A stretch of DNA of 64,000 bases from Sphingomonas sp. Leaf67 (GCF_001421965.1 NZ_LMLP01000012.1:248805-312804), one strand, 5' to 3'; positions 34,718 through 46,497 are shown, counted from the first letter of the stretch. A program made the numbers and translations. Notes: generated from the sequence alone by a model not told the origin.

Positions 34718-35197
34718 TTACGCGGTCGGGGCCGGACGGAGCAATGTGACGAAGCTGTAGGCCGGACGATCTCCCTCGGCACTGTGCTCCTCGCGCCACG
34801 CCTCGACCCAGCCGGTGAACGGCGGGACGATCGCGTCACCCGCCGGGCTGGCATGGACCTCGGTCACTTCGACCCGCTCGATCCGGGGCAGCAGCAGCGC
34901 GAAGATCTCCGCGCCGCCGATCACTGCGGCATCCGGTCCGGCCAGCGCCAGCGCCGCGTCGGGATCGTGCGCGACCTCCGCCCCCGCTGCCTGCCACCCC
35001 GGCGAGCGGGTCAGCACGATATGCCGGCGGCCGGGCAGCGGCGACGGAAAGCTCTCGAACGTCTTGCGGCCCATCACCATCGCCCGACCCATCGTCAGCG
35101 CCTTGAACCGCTTCAGATCGGCCGGCAGGTGCCAAGGGAGCCCGCCGTCGACGCCGATCACGCCATTGTCGGCGCGGGCGAGGATCGCATCGATCAT
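34718..35197 (-). CDS. folA: Dihydrofolate reductase
   Basis: Reduces dihydrofolate to tetrahydrofolate with NADPH. The 159-residue protein has the family motifs [20 protein letters not shown] (about 10-29), MGRKTFES, and VIGGAEIF for NADPH binding. ATG 35197 overlaps the thyA stop (ATGA), and thyA makes the dihydrofolate that this enzyme recycles, so the pair is a functional unit. The frame is open upstream into thyA without homology. Confidence 0.95.
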   Translation of the reverse strand: MIDAILARADNGVIGVDGGLPWHLPADLKRFKALTMGRAMVMGRKTFESFPSPLPGRRHIVLTRSPGWQAAGAEVAHDPDAALALAGPDAAVIGGAEIFALLLPRIERVEVTEVHASPAGDAIVPPFTGWVEAWREEHSAEGDRPAYSFVTLLRPAPTA

Positions 35198-35988
35198 ATC
35201 GCCACCGCCGCTTTGATATGCGGTTGCGCAACATACTCGTGCAGTACGAAATCCTCGAGCGCGTAGCCGTCGATCGCGTCGGGCCGCCGCGCGATCTCCA
35301 GCCGGGGCAGCGCGCCGGGCGTCCGCGTCAGCTGCTCGCGCGCCTGATCGAGATGGTTTTCGTACAGATGGCAATCGCCGCCGGTCCAGATGAACTCGCC
35401 TACGCCCAAATCGCATTGCTGCGCGAGCATATGGGTCAACAGCGCATAGCTGGCGATATTGAACGGCACGCCGAGGAAGATGTCGGCGCTACGTTGATAC
35501 AGCTGCAACGACAGCTTGCCATTGGCGACATGGGTCTGGAACAGGCAGTGGCAGGGCGACAGCGCCATCGCGTGCACCTCGCCCGGATTCCACGCGGTCA
35601 CGATCTGCCGGCGCGAGGCGGGGTTGGTGCGGATCGTCGCGATCAGCTCCGCGATCTGGTCGATATGCCGCCCGTCCGCCGCCTTCCAGTCGCGCCATTG
35701 CTTGCCGTAAACCGGGCCGAGATCGCCATTTGCATCGGCCCATTCGTCCCAGATGCTCACCCGCTGCTCCTGCAACCACCGCACATTGGTGTCGCCGCGC
35801 AGGAACCACAGCAATTCGATGATGATCGAGCGCAGATGCAGTTTTTTGGTCGTCAGCGCCGGAAAGCCGGCGGACAGGTCGAAGCGCATCTGGTGCCCGA
35901 ACACCGACCGGGTGCCGACTCCGGTGCGGTCGTCGGTCGGCACGCCATGGTCTAGGGCGCGCTGCATCAGGTCGAGATAGGGTGTCAT
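35194..35988 (-). CDS. thyA: Thymidylate synthase
   Basis: Converts dUMP to dTMP using methylene-tetrahydrofolate. The 264-residue length and motifs match E. coli Thy[17 protein letters not shown], the catalytic cysteine in [10 protein letters not shown], the YQRSAD and [14 protein letters not shown] segments, and the C-terminal IKAAVAI. First gene of the thyA-folA group, which probably extends to the dipeptidase and ribF. A family A element lies upstream in the region that should contain its promoter. Confidence 0.97.
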   Translation of the reverse strand: MTPYLDLMQRALDHGVPTDDRTGVGTRSVFGHQMRFDLSAGFPALTTKKLHLRSIIIELLWFLRGDTNVRWLQEQRVSIWDEWADANGDLGPVYGKQWRDWKAADGRHIDQIAELIATIRTNPASRRQIVTAWNPGEVHAMALSPCHCLFQTHVANGKLSLQLYQRSADIFLGVPFNIASYALLTHMLAQQCDLGVGEFIWTGGDCHLYENHLDQAREQLTRTPGALPRLEIARRPDAIDGYALEDFVLHEYVAQPHIKAAVAI

Positions 35989-36025
35989 AAGCGCCGTCTT
36001 TAGGCCGCAAAACAGGGGAAGGAAA

Positions 36026-36190
36026 CGGGTTCACGCGAAGGCGCGAAGACGCGGAGGAGTTGCGCTTGCTGCACCGTCCCCCGCGCCAGCGGCCACATTC
36101 CAGGCTGCCAGCGGGCGAACTGGTAGCGCTGACGCGCATCAGCACCAGCAAGCGCACCCCCTCCGCGTCTTCGCGCCTTCGCGTGAACCC
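36026..36190. repeat. Family A palindromic element, copy 3
   Basis: Left arm GGGTTCACGCGAAGGCGCG continuing AAGACGCGGAGG, right arm CCTCCGCGTCTTCGCGCC continuing TTCGCGTGAACCC; fully complementary over about 30 bases. It takes up about half of the 339-base gap between thyA and amtB; the rest holds the amtB terminator and no gene. Confidence 0.9.
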
Positions 36191-36222
36191 CTTTCTGCTT
36201 TTTCCCCCCGCCGATGAAACAC

Positions 36223-36255
36223 AAAAAAAGGGCCGATGCGTTTCCGCACCGGCCC
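36223..36255 (-). terminator. Intrinsic terminator of glnK-amtB
   Basis: On the minus strand an 11-bp stem (36245-36255 with 36230-36240, one G-T pair) with a GAAA tetraloop is followed by seven Ts (36229-36223). It lies about 70 bases after the amtB stop. Confidence 0.85.
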
Positions 36256-36327
36256 AGGGGTTTTCCGCAGGAGGAAAGTGGTGACCGGACGGCAGGGGAC
36301 TAGGCCGCCGCCCGGAAGAGGAGAAAC

Positions 36328-37692
36328 TCAGTAGTTGTAGGCGCGCTCGCCATGCTCGCCGAGGTCGAGACCTTCCAGTTCGACTTCTTTCGAGACCCGG
36401 CCACCGGTCAGCGCCTTGGCAACGAACCATGCGATCGCGGTACCGACCGACGCCCAGACGATAGTCACGATCACCGCGAACACCTGTACGCCGAGCTTGG
36501 CACCCATGTCGTAGTCGGCCGCACCCGGACCGCCCAGCGACGGGGCATAGACCACGGCTGTACCGATCGCGCCGATGATGCCGCCGACGCCGTGGATGCC
36601 GAACGCGTCGAGCGAGTCGTCATAGCCGAGCTTGGGCTTGAGCACGGTCACCGCGAAGAAGCAGACGACCGAGGCAATGGCACCCAGCACGATCGCACCG
36701 AACGGACCCGAGTTGCCGGCAGCCGGCGTCACCGCGACCAGCCCGGCGATGATGCCCGAGCAGAAGCCGAGCGCCGAACCCTTATGCCCCGAGAACTTCT
36801 CGGCCAGCATCCAGAACACCCCGGCCGAAGCGGTGGCGACGAAGGTGTTGATCATGGCGAGACCGGCGGTGCCGTTGGCTTCGAGCGCCGAGCCGGCGTT
36901 GAAGCCGAACCAGCCCACCCACAGCAGCCCGGTGCCGACCATGGTCAGCGTCAGCGAGTGCGGTGCCATGCGCTCGGTCGGGAACCCGATCCGCTTGCCC
37001 AGCAGGATGGCGAGCACGAGCGACGATACGCCGGCGTTGATGTGGACGACGGTGCCACCGGCGAAGTCGAGCGCACCCGCCTTGAAGAAATAGCCGCTGG
37101 TCGCCCACACCATGTGCGCGATCGGGAAATAGGTGATCGTCAGCCAGACGATGGCGAAGACCATGACCGCAGCGAACTTGATGCGTTCGACCACCGATCC
37201 CAGCACCAGCGCGATCGTGATCGCGGCAAAGGTCATCTGGAAGCAGATAAAGACATATTCGGGGATTTCGACGCCGACGGTGAAGGTCGCCGCCTGCGAC
37301 GCGGCGGTGACGCCCGACAGGAACGCCTTGCCCGGGCTGGCGATGAAGCCCGACAGCGTCGCGTTCGCGACGTCGGGACCGAAGGCCAGCGAATAGCCGT
37401 ACATCACCCAGATCAGCATCGCGAGCGACGCGACCGCGCCGATCTGCGTCATCACCGACAGCATGTTCTTGGTGCGGGTCAGACCGCCATAGAACAGCGC
37501 GAGGCCGGGGACGATCATCATCAGCACGAGGACGGTCGACACCATCATCCATGCCGTGTCGCCCTTGTTCACCGTCGCGACCGGCGCGGCGGCGGCGGCC
37601 GGCGCCTGCAGCGCCGCGTCCTGCGCCCATGCGGGCAGCGCGGCGAACAGGCCGAGCGCGGCCCCCGCCATCAATGTCTTCGGATGTTGCAT
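36328..37692 (-). CDS. amtB: Ammonium transporter AmtB
   Basis: Ammonium channel of the inner membrane. The 454-residue protein has a cleavable signal peptide (cut near AWA-QD), as many proteobacterial Amt proteins do, and 11 hydrophobic helices. Family landmarks: ALFYGGLTRTKNMLSV, GTVVHINAGVSSLV with a pore histidine, and DDSLDAFGIHGVGGIIG with the second histidine. The start used is ATG 37692 with a GGGGGG site just upstream; ATG 37704 is in frame and overlaps the glnK stop. Cotranscribed with glnK, whose product blocks the channel when nitrogen is plentiful. Confidence 0.96.
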   Translation of the reverse strand: MQHPKTLMAGAALGLFAALPAWAQDAALQAPAAAAAPVATVNKGDTAWMMVSTVLVLMMIVPGLALFYGGLTRTKNMLSVMTQIGAVASLAMLIWVMYGYSLAFGPDVANATLSGFIASPGKAFLSGVTAASQAATFTVGVEIPEYVFICFQMTFAAITIALVLGSVVERIKFAAVMVFAIVWLTITYFPIAHMVWATSGYFFKAGALDFAGGTVVHINAGVSSLVLAILLGKRIGFPTERMAPHSLTLTMVGTGLLWVGWFGFNAGSALEANGTAGLAMINTFVATASAGVFWMLAEKFSGHKGSALGFCSGIIAGLVAVTPAAGNSGPFGAIVLGAIASVVCFFAVTVLKPKLGYDDSLDAFGIHGVGGIIGAIGTAVVYAPSLGGPGAADYDMGAKLGVQVFAVIVTIVWASVGTAIAWFVAKALTGGRVSKEVELEGLDLGEHGERAYNY

Positions 37693-37703
37693 GATGCCCC
37701 CCA

Positions 37704-38066
<363 letters not shown>

Positions 38067-38080
38067 TCATGAGGGAGCTC

Positions 38081-38097
38081 TGCATCCTTCGTGCCAA
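38081..38097 (-). promoter_or_regulatory. Sigma-54 promoter of glnK-amtB
   Basis: On the minus strand the bases read TTGGCACG, four bases, ATGCA. Against the sigma-54 consensus TTGGCACG-N4-TTGCA this is a single mismatch, with correct -24/-12 spacing. Transcription would start near 38070, about 28 bases before the glnK ATG. Activation by NtrC under nitrogen limitation is the expected control; no clear NtrC site was found. Confidence 0.8.
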
Positions 38098-38188
38098 ACA
38101 GGATTTTACTGGTTTTACGCCGGTTAGCGGCTTGGCAATATGGTTACCGAGCGGTTAATTTGTGCAGCGCCGCACGATTGCCCGTTTT

Positions 38189-38392
38189 TCAGGCAGCACG
38201 ATCGATGATCCGGCGGGCATCGGACAGGTCGTCGGCATCGACCATCACCCGCACCGGGATCAACAGCCAGCTGCCGTCGCCGATGCTCGCCTCGCCATCG
38301 AACGCCACTGCCGGGATGCCTTCGCTTGTCAGCCGGCCGACAATAATCTGCGCCTCGACGCGCGGAAAGCGACCGAGTTCCGCAAGCGCCAT
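38189..38392 (-). CDS. DUF2007 domain protein
   Basis: A 67-residue protein of the DUF2007 (putative signal-transducing) family, with the usual ALAELGRFPRVEAQIIVGRLTSEGIPA N-terminus and a short beta-rich tail. Members are small cytoplasmic proteins of unknown role. Its ATG overlaps the tldD stop by one base (TGATG), so it is the second gene of a two-gene operon. Confidence 0.8.
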   Translation of the reverse strand: MALAELGRFPRVEAQIIVGRLTSEGIPAVAFDGEASIGDGSWLLIPVRVMVDADDLSDARRIIDRAA

Positions 38393-39813
38393 CAGGCGGT
38401 GCCGCCGACGGTCAGCCCGTCGATCAGCAAGGTCGGCTGTCCAACGCCCGCCGGCACCGACTGCCCGGATTTGCCGCACATGCCGACGCCTTCGTCGAGC
38501 GCGAAGTCGTTGCCGATGCCGCGCACCTGTTTCAGCACCTCCGGCCCATCGCCGATCAGCGTCGCGCCCTTGATCGGGGCACCGATCCGGCCATTCTCGA
38601 CCCGATAGGCTTCGGTGCAGGAAAACACGAACTTGCCCGACACGATGTCGACCTGCCCGCCGCCGAAGGATTTGGCGAAGATGCCGTTCTTCACCCGCGA
38701 CAGCAGCTCGGCCGGATCGTCCTTGCCGCCCGACAGGAAGGTGTTGGTCATGCGCGGCATCGGCGCATGCGAAAAATCCTGCCGCCGGCCGTTGCCGGTC
38801 GGCGCGACGCCCATCAGCCGCGCGTTGAGCCGGTCGTGGATATAACCTTTGAGGATGCCATCCTCGATCAGGATATTTTCCTGGGTCGGTGTGCCCTCGT
38901 CGTCGATCGACAGCGATCCGCGCCGGTCGGCGATCGACCCGTCGTCGATCACCGTCACGCCGGGAGCCGCCACCCGCTCGCCGATCCGTCCCGAAAAGGC
39001 GCTGGTGCCCTTGCGGTTGAAATCGCCCTCCAGCCCGTGGCCGATCGCCTCGTGCAACAGGATGCCGGGCCAGCCATTGCCGAGCAGCACCGTCATCTCG
39101 CCTGCCGGCGCGTCGACCGCCTCCAGATTGACCAGCGCCTGCGCCAGCGCGACGTCTATCGCACGGTTCCACGTCTCGGGCGCGAACAGCGAATCGTACA
39201 GATAGCGCCCGCCGATGCCGTAGCTGCCCGTTTCGCGCCGTCCGTTCGATTCGACCACGATCGACACGTTCATCCGCACCAGCGGACGGACGTCGGTGGC
39301 GACGAATCCATCGGGACGGACGATTTCGACCACCGTCCACGACCCGAGCAGGCTGGCCGAGACCTGGCAGACGCGCGGATCGCGCGCACGGGCGGCGGCG
39401 TCGATCGACTGGCACAGCGCGACCTTGTCAGCGAAGGGGATCAGGTCGAGCGGATCGGCGGCGGTATAGAGATGCCGGTTGTTGCCGCGCGGCGGCGGTG
39501 CCTTGGCCCCCTTGGCCGGATCGATCAGCGCCATCGTCTCGCCCGCGCGGCGGATCGCCGCTTCGGACAGTTCGTTGGCATGGGCGAAGGCGGTCGTCTC
39601 CCCCGACACCGCGCGCAGGCCGAAGCCGGCATGGGTGTCGTACGACGCGGTCTTCAACCGGCCGTCGTCGAACCCGAACGCCTCGGATCGGCGATACTGG
39701 AGATAGAGTTCGCCATCCTCGGCATGTCGCAGCGTCTCCTGCGTGGCGCGAAGGGCGGCGGCGGGGTCGAGGTCGCCGGCATAGAGGTACGAGCGGGGAT
39801 CGGTCGGGGTCAT
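38392..39813 (-). CDS. tldD: Metalloprotease TldD
   Basis: A 473-residue zinc peptidase of the TldD/PmbA (U62) family. With PmbA/TldE it forms a dimer that cleaves unfolded small peptides; TldD supplies the metal site. The zinc-binding motif HEAIGHGLEGDF is present (about 256-267), as are the C-terminal GIGNDFALDEGVGMCGKSGQ and GQPTLLIDGLTVGG segments. The partner gene pmbA is not in this window. The start at ATG 39813 is the family N-terminus; the frame is open to 39897. Confidence 0.95.
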   Translation of the reverse strand: MTPTDPRSYLYAGDLDPAAALRATQETLRHAEDGELYLQYRRSEAFGFDDGRLKTASYDTHAGFGLRAVSGETTAFAHANELSEAAIRRAGETMALIDPAKGAKAPPPRGNNRHLYTAADPLDLIPFADKVALCQSIDAAARARDPRVCQVSASLLGSWTVVEIVRPDGFVATDVRPLVRMNVSIVVESNGRRETGSYGIGGRYLYDSLFAPETWNRAIDVALAQALVNLEAVDAPAGEMTVLLGNGWPGILLHEAIGHGLEGDFNRKGTSAFSGRIGERVAAPGVTVIDDGSIADRRGSLSIDDEGTPTQENILIEDGILKGYIHDRLNARLMGVAPTGNGRRQDFSHAPMPRMTNTFLSGGKDDPAELLSRVKNGIFAKSFGGGQVDIVSGKFVFSCTEAYRVENGRIGAPIKGATLIGDGPEVLKQVRGIGNDFALDEGVGMCGKSGQSVPAGVGQPTLLIDGLTVGGTA

Positions 39814-39967
39814 TGGTGGAATATAGGGTGGCGGTGGCGTGGGGGAATGGGGGAACAGAGTTGGCGCAGAATGCGCAGGACGTGCGACACGGCGCACATC
39901 AGCGACCCAGATGACTCTTCGTATCTATTTGGGCATTGCAGGAAACCATCGATAGGCGGAGTGCCAT

Positions 39968-40429
39968 GTGACCACTGTTCTGCTGAACGCTTATGGTGAG
40001 CCATTCGACCCCGGTCCACTGATCGAGGCATGGCATGAAAGCGCGGCTTCTGAGGTCGTCCGCGAGCTGTGGGACAATCTATACCATCAAGGCTCGGTAA
40101 ACTCGGCGTCCTATGCCGCCGTCCCCGGGATTGTGCGGATGCTGGAACAGGCGGAATTGCCCGATTGGAACGGCTATGCGTTGATTGCTTCGATCGAAGA
40201 GGCGCGTCTGGCGGGAGGCAGTGTGCCAATGCCGGTCGAACTCGCTGGTGATTACGAAACCGCTTGGAAATCTGCATTGCCGTTGGCGTTGCGCGATCTG
40301 CGGGAGGCACAGGACGACAGCTTGGTGCGCAGTTTGATAACGGTAATAGCGCTGGCGAAGGGACAGCGAACGCTAGCCGCGATCGCGCTATGCACTGAGC
40401 ACGAGCGGATCGAAATGCTCGGCGGATAA
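39968..40429 (+). CDS. Orphan protein of unknown function, lower GC
   Basis: A 153-residue cytoplasmic protein with no recognised domain. A segment ELWDNLYHQGSVNSASYAAVP (about 33-53) resembles a motif I recall from scattered, often polymorphic-toxin-associated hypothetical proteins whose remainder is alpha-helical. That link is weak. The start is a GTG at 39968 with no strong ribosome site. Base composition is visibly lower in GC than the flanking tldD and ABC genes, and third positions are less G/C-biased, which suggests acquisition. It stands alone. Confidence 0.65.
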   Translation: MTTVLLNAYGEPFDPGPLIEAWHESAASEVVRELWDNLYHQGSVNSASYAAVPGIVRMLEQAELPDWNGYALIASIEEARLAGGSVPMPVELAGDYETAWKSALPLALRDLREAQDDSLVRSLITVIALAKGQRTLAAIALCTEHERIEMLGG

Positions 40430-40523
40430 GGCGTTGCGCGGCTACGCCGTTCAACGTGCGTGCTTATGCCGGTCCGACCGGGGACGTTCGAAAGAACGTA
40501 TTGTCAGCGACCGGATAAACCTT

Positions 40524-40606
40524 CGCCCCAGCGCAGGCTGGGGCCTTCAGCGGCTCCTGTCACGCGTCATCATCGGGAGATCCCAGCCTTCGCTGGAATG
40601 ACGTTC
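40524..40606. repeat. Family D palindromic repeat
   Basis: CGCCCCAGCGCAGGCTGGGG followed by a spaced ATCCCAGCCTTCGCTGG arm and AATGACG. It lies in the 299-base gap between the orphan gene and the zinc-finger gene, where no other structure is recognised apart from GC-rich short inverted repeats near 40640-40730. Confidence 0.7.
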
Positions 40607-40728
40607 GGAGAGACGGGAGGGAGTTCAGCACCGCCGCGGCAAAGCCGCGTCGTCAGTCGGCAGGCAAAGGCGAGCTTGCCCGCCGCCGGCCGGGCGGGCC
40701 ATGCTGGTCGTCCGAACTGCGTTCGGCC

Positions 40729-40956
40729 TTACCGGCCCGCGCCGTCCCCATGATCCTTCAGCTTGCTCTGGTCCGCCCCATCGGCCGGACCACCGATCAG
40801 CACGAAGCGCCGGTCGCAATAGCCGCAATCGACATAGCCCGTGTCGTCGATCTGCAACCACACGCGCGGGTGGCCGAGCGCGGCGGCGATTTCGCCGGAG
40901 CCGTCGCAGGCGACGCGAGGGGTGGAGACGCGGAGGAGTTCGGGCGGGGGCAGCAT
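40729..40956 (-). CDS. Zinc-finger (CHCC/NDUFS6-like) protein
   Basis: A 75-residue protein of the zf-CHCC family. The metal ligands are seen in [15 protein letters not shown] and [12 protein letters not shown], the same pattern as mitochondrial complex I subunit NDUFS6. In alphaproteobacteria such proteins are thought to be linked to complex I assembly or act as small zinc carriers. I chose ATG 40956. It is divergent from the ABC ATPase gene with an 86-base gap. Confidence 0.82.
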   Translation of the reverse strand: MLPPPELLRVSTPRVACDGSGEIAAALGHPRVWLQIDDTGYVDCGYCDRRFVLIGGPADGADQSKLKDHGDGAGR

Positions 40957-41042
40957 GGTTCCTGCGATAGCAATGCCGCGAAGGCTCGACAAGTTGGATC
41001 GGTGCTTGGCTTGGGGCCGGGGCGGGCGTATCGGCGGACCCT

Positions 41043-41978
41043 ATGGAAACCCAAGCCGCCATCTCGATCCGCGACCTGTGCAAGACCTATGCTGCCGGAA
41101 AGGGCGGGGCACCGGCCAAGGTCGCACTCGACGGCGTGTCGTTCGATGTGCCGCGTGGGCAAATCTTCGGGCTGCTCGGCCCCAATGGCGCGGGCAAGTC
41201 GACGCTCATCAACACGCTGGCGGGACTCGTCAACAAGACCGGCGGCACGGCGTCGATCTGGGGCTTCGACATCGACCAGCATCCGCGCAATGCCAAGGCG
41301 TCGATCGGTATCGTCAATCAGGAAATCCTGTTCGACCCGTTCTTTACCCCCGCCGAAACGCTGGAAATCCAGGCCGGCCTGTACGGCGTGCCGAAGGCGA
41401 AACGGCGCACGATGGACCTGCTGCGCGCCGTCCATCTGGAGGACAAGGCCAATGCCTATGCCCGCACCCTGTCGGGGGGCATGAAGCGGCGATTGATGGT
41501 GGCCAAGGCGATGGTCCATTCGCCGCCGGTGCTGGTGCTCGACGAACCGACCGCCGGCGTCGATATCCAGCTTCGCCAGCAGCTATGGGACTATGTCCGC
41601 GAACTCAATGCCGACGGCGTGACGGTGGTGCTGACGACCCACTATCTGGAAGAGGCGGAGCAGTTGTGCGACCGCATCGCCATCATCAACCATGGCCGCG
41701 TCGTCGCCAACCAGCCGACCCGCGAATTGCTGGGCATGGCGCAGGAAAAGGCGGTCGAACTGACGCTCGATCGCGACCTCGCCGAGCTACCCGCCGCCGG
41801 GGTATTCGAGAAGGTCGAGCGCAAGGGCGACCGGCTGCTCGCGATCACCTATCGCAAGGATGTGGCGAACGCCGGTGAGGTGTTGGCGGCGGTCGCGGCG
41901 CAAGGGTACGGCATCGTCGACGTCGTGACACGCGAGGCGGACCTCGAGGACGTGTTCCTCAACCTGACGAACAACTGA
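41043..41978 (+). CDS. ABC transporter ATP-binding protein (ABC-2/DrrA type)
   Basis: A 311-residue ATPase with Walker A GPNGAGKS, signature LSGGMKRRL, Walker B LVLDEPTAG and an H-loop in TTHYLEE. The C-terminal extension (about 225-311) is typical of ATPases that pair with ABC-2 type exporters such as drug, polysaccharide or sodium exporters. No permease gene is adjacent: the downstream gene is dinB. The partner must be encoded elsewhere. Confidence 0.9.
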   Translation: METQAAISIRDLCKTYAAGKGGAPAKVALDGVSFDVPRGQIFGLLGPNGAGKSTLINTLAGLVNKTGGTASIWGFDIDQHPRNAKASIGIVNQEILFDPFFTPAETLEIQAGLYGVPKAKRRTMDLLRAVHLEDKANAYARTLSGGMKRRLMVAKAMVHSPPVLVLDEPTAGVDIQLRQQLWDYVRELNADGVTVVLTTHYLEEAEQLCDRIAIINHGRVVANQPTRELLGMAQEKAVELTLDRDLAELPAAGVFEKVERKGDRLLAITYRKDVANAGEVLAAVAAQGYGIVDVVTREADLEDVFLNLTNN

Positions 41979-41983
41979 GTCGC

Positions 41984-42012
41984 TTACTCCCCTTCCAGGG
42001 AGGGGAGTAAGC
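41984..42012 (+). terminator. Hairpin after the ABC ATPase gene (family E arm)
   Basis: CTTACTCCCCT pairs with AGGGGAGTAAG around seven bases. It starts five bases after the stop codon. No T-run follows. The arms resemble family E repeats. Confidence 0.6.
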
Positions 42013-42086
42013 ACATTCGCCTTTTGTTCTTGCGCCACGCCGCGCCGCAGGGCAAACCCATCCGCAGGCCATTGTAAACCCGCGAG

Positions 42087-43157
<1,071 letters not shown>

Positions 43158-43182
43158 CGGCGGGGCGGCACCCCAGCCGACC

Positions 43183-43212
43183 ATCGTCCTTCCGGCGAAG
43201 GCCGGAAGGATG
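43183..43212. repeat. Family D palindromic repeat, single unit
   Basis: TCCTTCCGGCGAAGGCCGGA-type hairpin just after dinB, before the riboswitch. Confidence 0.65.
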
Positions 43213-43272
43213 GCGGATCGTCGCCGGCCCGTACCATTGCTTTGACGCCCGCCCGCAACGCGCCTACAACCG

Positions 43273-45304
<2,032 letters not shown>

Positions 45305-45313
45305 TCGGACTAA

Positions 45314-45366
45314 AAACTCCTCCCCGCTATGCGGGGAGGGGAACCATGCGCAGCATGGTGGAGGGG
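45314..45366. repeat. Family E palindromic element, copy near thiC
   Basis: CTCCCCGCTATGCGGGGAGG hairpin followed by CATGCGCAGCATG and GTGGAGGGGCG. It starts 10 bases after the thiC stop. Confidence 0.7.
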
Positions 45367-45398
45367 CGTGGCCGCGGGCGGGCGGCACGTTCAATAAA

Positions 45399-45425
45399 AA
45401 GGCCGGCGGGGTTCCCGCCGGCCTT
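45399..45425 (-). terminator. Intrinsic terminator (mainly minus strand)
   Basis: AAGGCCGGCGGG (45399-45410) pairs perfectly with CCCGCCGGCCTT (45414-45425). On the minus strand the stem is followed by five Ts (45400-45396), five bases after the stop of the 57-aa gene. It may also stop thiC transcripts from the other side. Confidence 0.8.
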
Positions 45426-45429
45426 CAGT

Positions 45430-45603
45430 TTATGCGTAAAGGATCAACGTCCAAACGCTGGTACCATCATCAGTTGGAGGAATGCGATGCCCCTGCGCGA
45501 TGTATGTAGGGGAACCGGACGCTCCATGACGCCAGTATCCGGTTTCCGGGCAGTAATCACCGATGTCGACCATCGTTCCCAGTTTCACGCGCCCGTTAGT
45601 CAT
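45430..45603 (-). CDS. Small cysteine-containing protein, 57 aa
   Basis: Not a family I can name. The product starts MTNGRVKLGTMVDIG and contains YCPETGYWRHG then YIAQGHRIPPTDDG. The order CPETGxWxx followed by QGxxxPP resembles short segments in scattered bacterial proteins that seem to recognise or carry a small compact domain. ATG 45603 has AGAGG about 12 bases upstream, and a strong intrinsic terminator follows its stop, both supporting a real gene. Lower GC than thiC. Confidence 0.6.
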   Translation of the reverse strand: MTNGRVKLGTMVDIGDYCPETGYWRHGASGSPTYIAQGHRIPPTDDGTSVWTLILYA

Positions 45604-45680
45604 GCTTTGTCGCCTCTGTTGAGAATGAGTGCAACGTCGGATGCGCGCGTTGACTCTTATGTGAGGGCAACTAAGGTTCA

Positions 45681-45867
45681 ACCTCGTTCTCCAGAGCGAG
45701 GTAGGCATCCGCCTCCAGCTTGCACCACCTCCGGCAAGAGGTGGTGCAACGCTGATACAGTCGAGCAGTTACTTTAAAGAACGTTACGCAAGCCCCGCTG
45801 CGCGGGGGAGTTGTGCCCGCACGACTGTGCATCGAAGCGTCAACGGGGCGATCACCGCTATGCGGTG
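45681..45867. repeat. Cluster of four hairpins in a gene-free stretch
   Basis: The 368 bases from 45604 to 45971 have no convincing gene. They hold four stems: ACCTCG/CGAGGT (45681-45702), a perfect 12-bp stem TTGCACCACCTC with its complement (45720-45731 with 45738-45749), CCCCGC/GCGGGG (45793-45807) and CACCGC/GCGGTG (45853-45867). The stems differ from each other and from the dispersed families. Possible remnants of mobile elements or a structured RNA. Confidence 0.6.
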
Positions 45868-45971
45868 GAGCCATTCAGCTTCGACATTGGTAAGGTGTCA
45901 GAAACTAAATCGCGGTGCAAGTGTCAGAAGCGTCAACGTTCGGTTATTTTGATCGTTGTGGTTCTTTAAGC

Positions 45972-46238
45972 TCAATAATGATACCGGCACTGCGCCACCT
46001 CCAGCATCTGCATCTCGCCCGACCCGGCCACTCGATACACCAACCGATGCTCATGGCTGATCCGACGCGACCACCAGCCAGACAGGTTTCCGCCCAGCGG
46101 CTCGGGCTTGCCCGTTCCCTTGAACGGATGCCGCCGACATTCCTCGATCAGCGCGTTGCACTTTGCGAACAGCTTGAGGTCGGTCGCGTGCAGGTCGAGA
46201 TACTCCGCCCATGAACGCGACGAGAAACGGACGTTCAC
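45972..46238 (-). CDS. yoeB: YoeB family mRNA endonuclease toxin
   Basis: Ribosome-dependent mRNA interferase of a type II toxin-antitoxin system. The 88-residue protein keeps all YoeB catalytic residues: Glu46 (GKPEPLGGNLSG), Arg65 (EHRLVY), and the C-terminal His87-Tyr88 (CRYHY). The start is a GTG at 46238 that overlaps the antitoxin stop (GTGA), the usual arrangement that makes toxin synthesis depend on antitoxin translation. Confidence 0.95.
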   Translation of the reverse strand: MNVRFSSRSWAEYLDLHATDLKLFAKCNALIEECRRHPFKGTGKPEPLGGNLSGWWSRRISHEHRLVYRVAGSGEMQMLEVAQCRYHY

Positions 46239-46489
46239 GGCTGGATCAGCTCGTGAACCTCACCGCCACCAGCTTCCAGTTCCGCGATGCTTTTCAGCAA
46301 CCGCTCCGCATTCTTCGGCGATCGCAGCAGATACAGCGTCTCTTCGATCGACGCCCATTCGCTGGCCGATACCATGACGACGCCCTCACCCCGCTGACGA
46401 GTGATTGCCACCGGCACCCGGTCGGCAACGACCCGGTCCATAACCGACTTCAGGTTGGCACGGGATTCGGTGAAGCTGATCGATTCCAT
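46235..46489 (-). CDS. yefM: YefM family antitoxin
   Basis: Antitoxin and autorepressor of yoeB. The 84-residue protein has the Phd/YefM DNA-binding N-terminus (ISFTESRANLKSVMDRVVADRVPVAITRQ) and an acidic C-terminus that would wrap the toxin. ATG 46489 is followed by a normal family start. TGTAC motifs directly upstream (46498-46515) match the known YefM operator core. Confidence 0.94.
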   Translation of the reverse strand: MESISFTESRANLKSVMDRVVADRVPVAITRQRGEGVVMVSASEWASIEETLYLLRSPKNAERLLKSIAELEAGGGEVHELIQP

Positions 46490-46497
46490 GAGCAGAG

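Noticed and set aside
38161..38176. GTGC-N6-GCAC palindrome upstream of glnK, considered as an NtrC site
   Set aside because: NtrC sites have the opposite half-site order (GCAC then GTGC), so this does not fit.
45681..45867. Hairpin cluster considered as integron attC sites
   Set aside because: No paired core sites of the GTTRRRY type frame the stems, and no integrase or cassette array is present.
45671..45874. A 67-codon minus-strand open frame over the hairpin region
   Set aside because: It runs through several palindromes, lacks codon bias and has no ribosome site.
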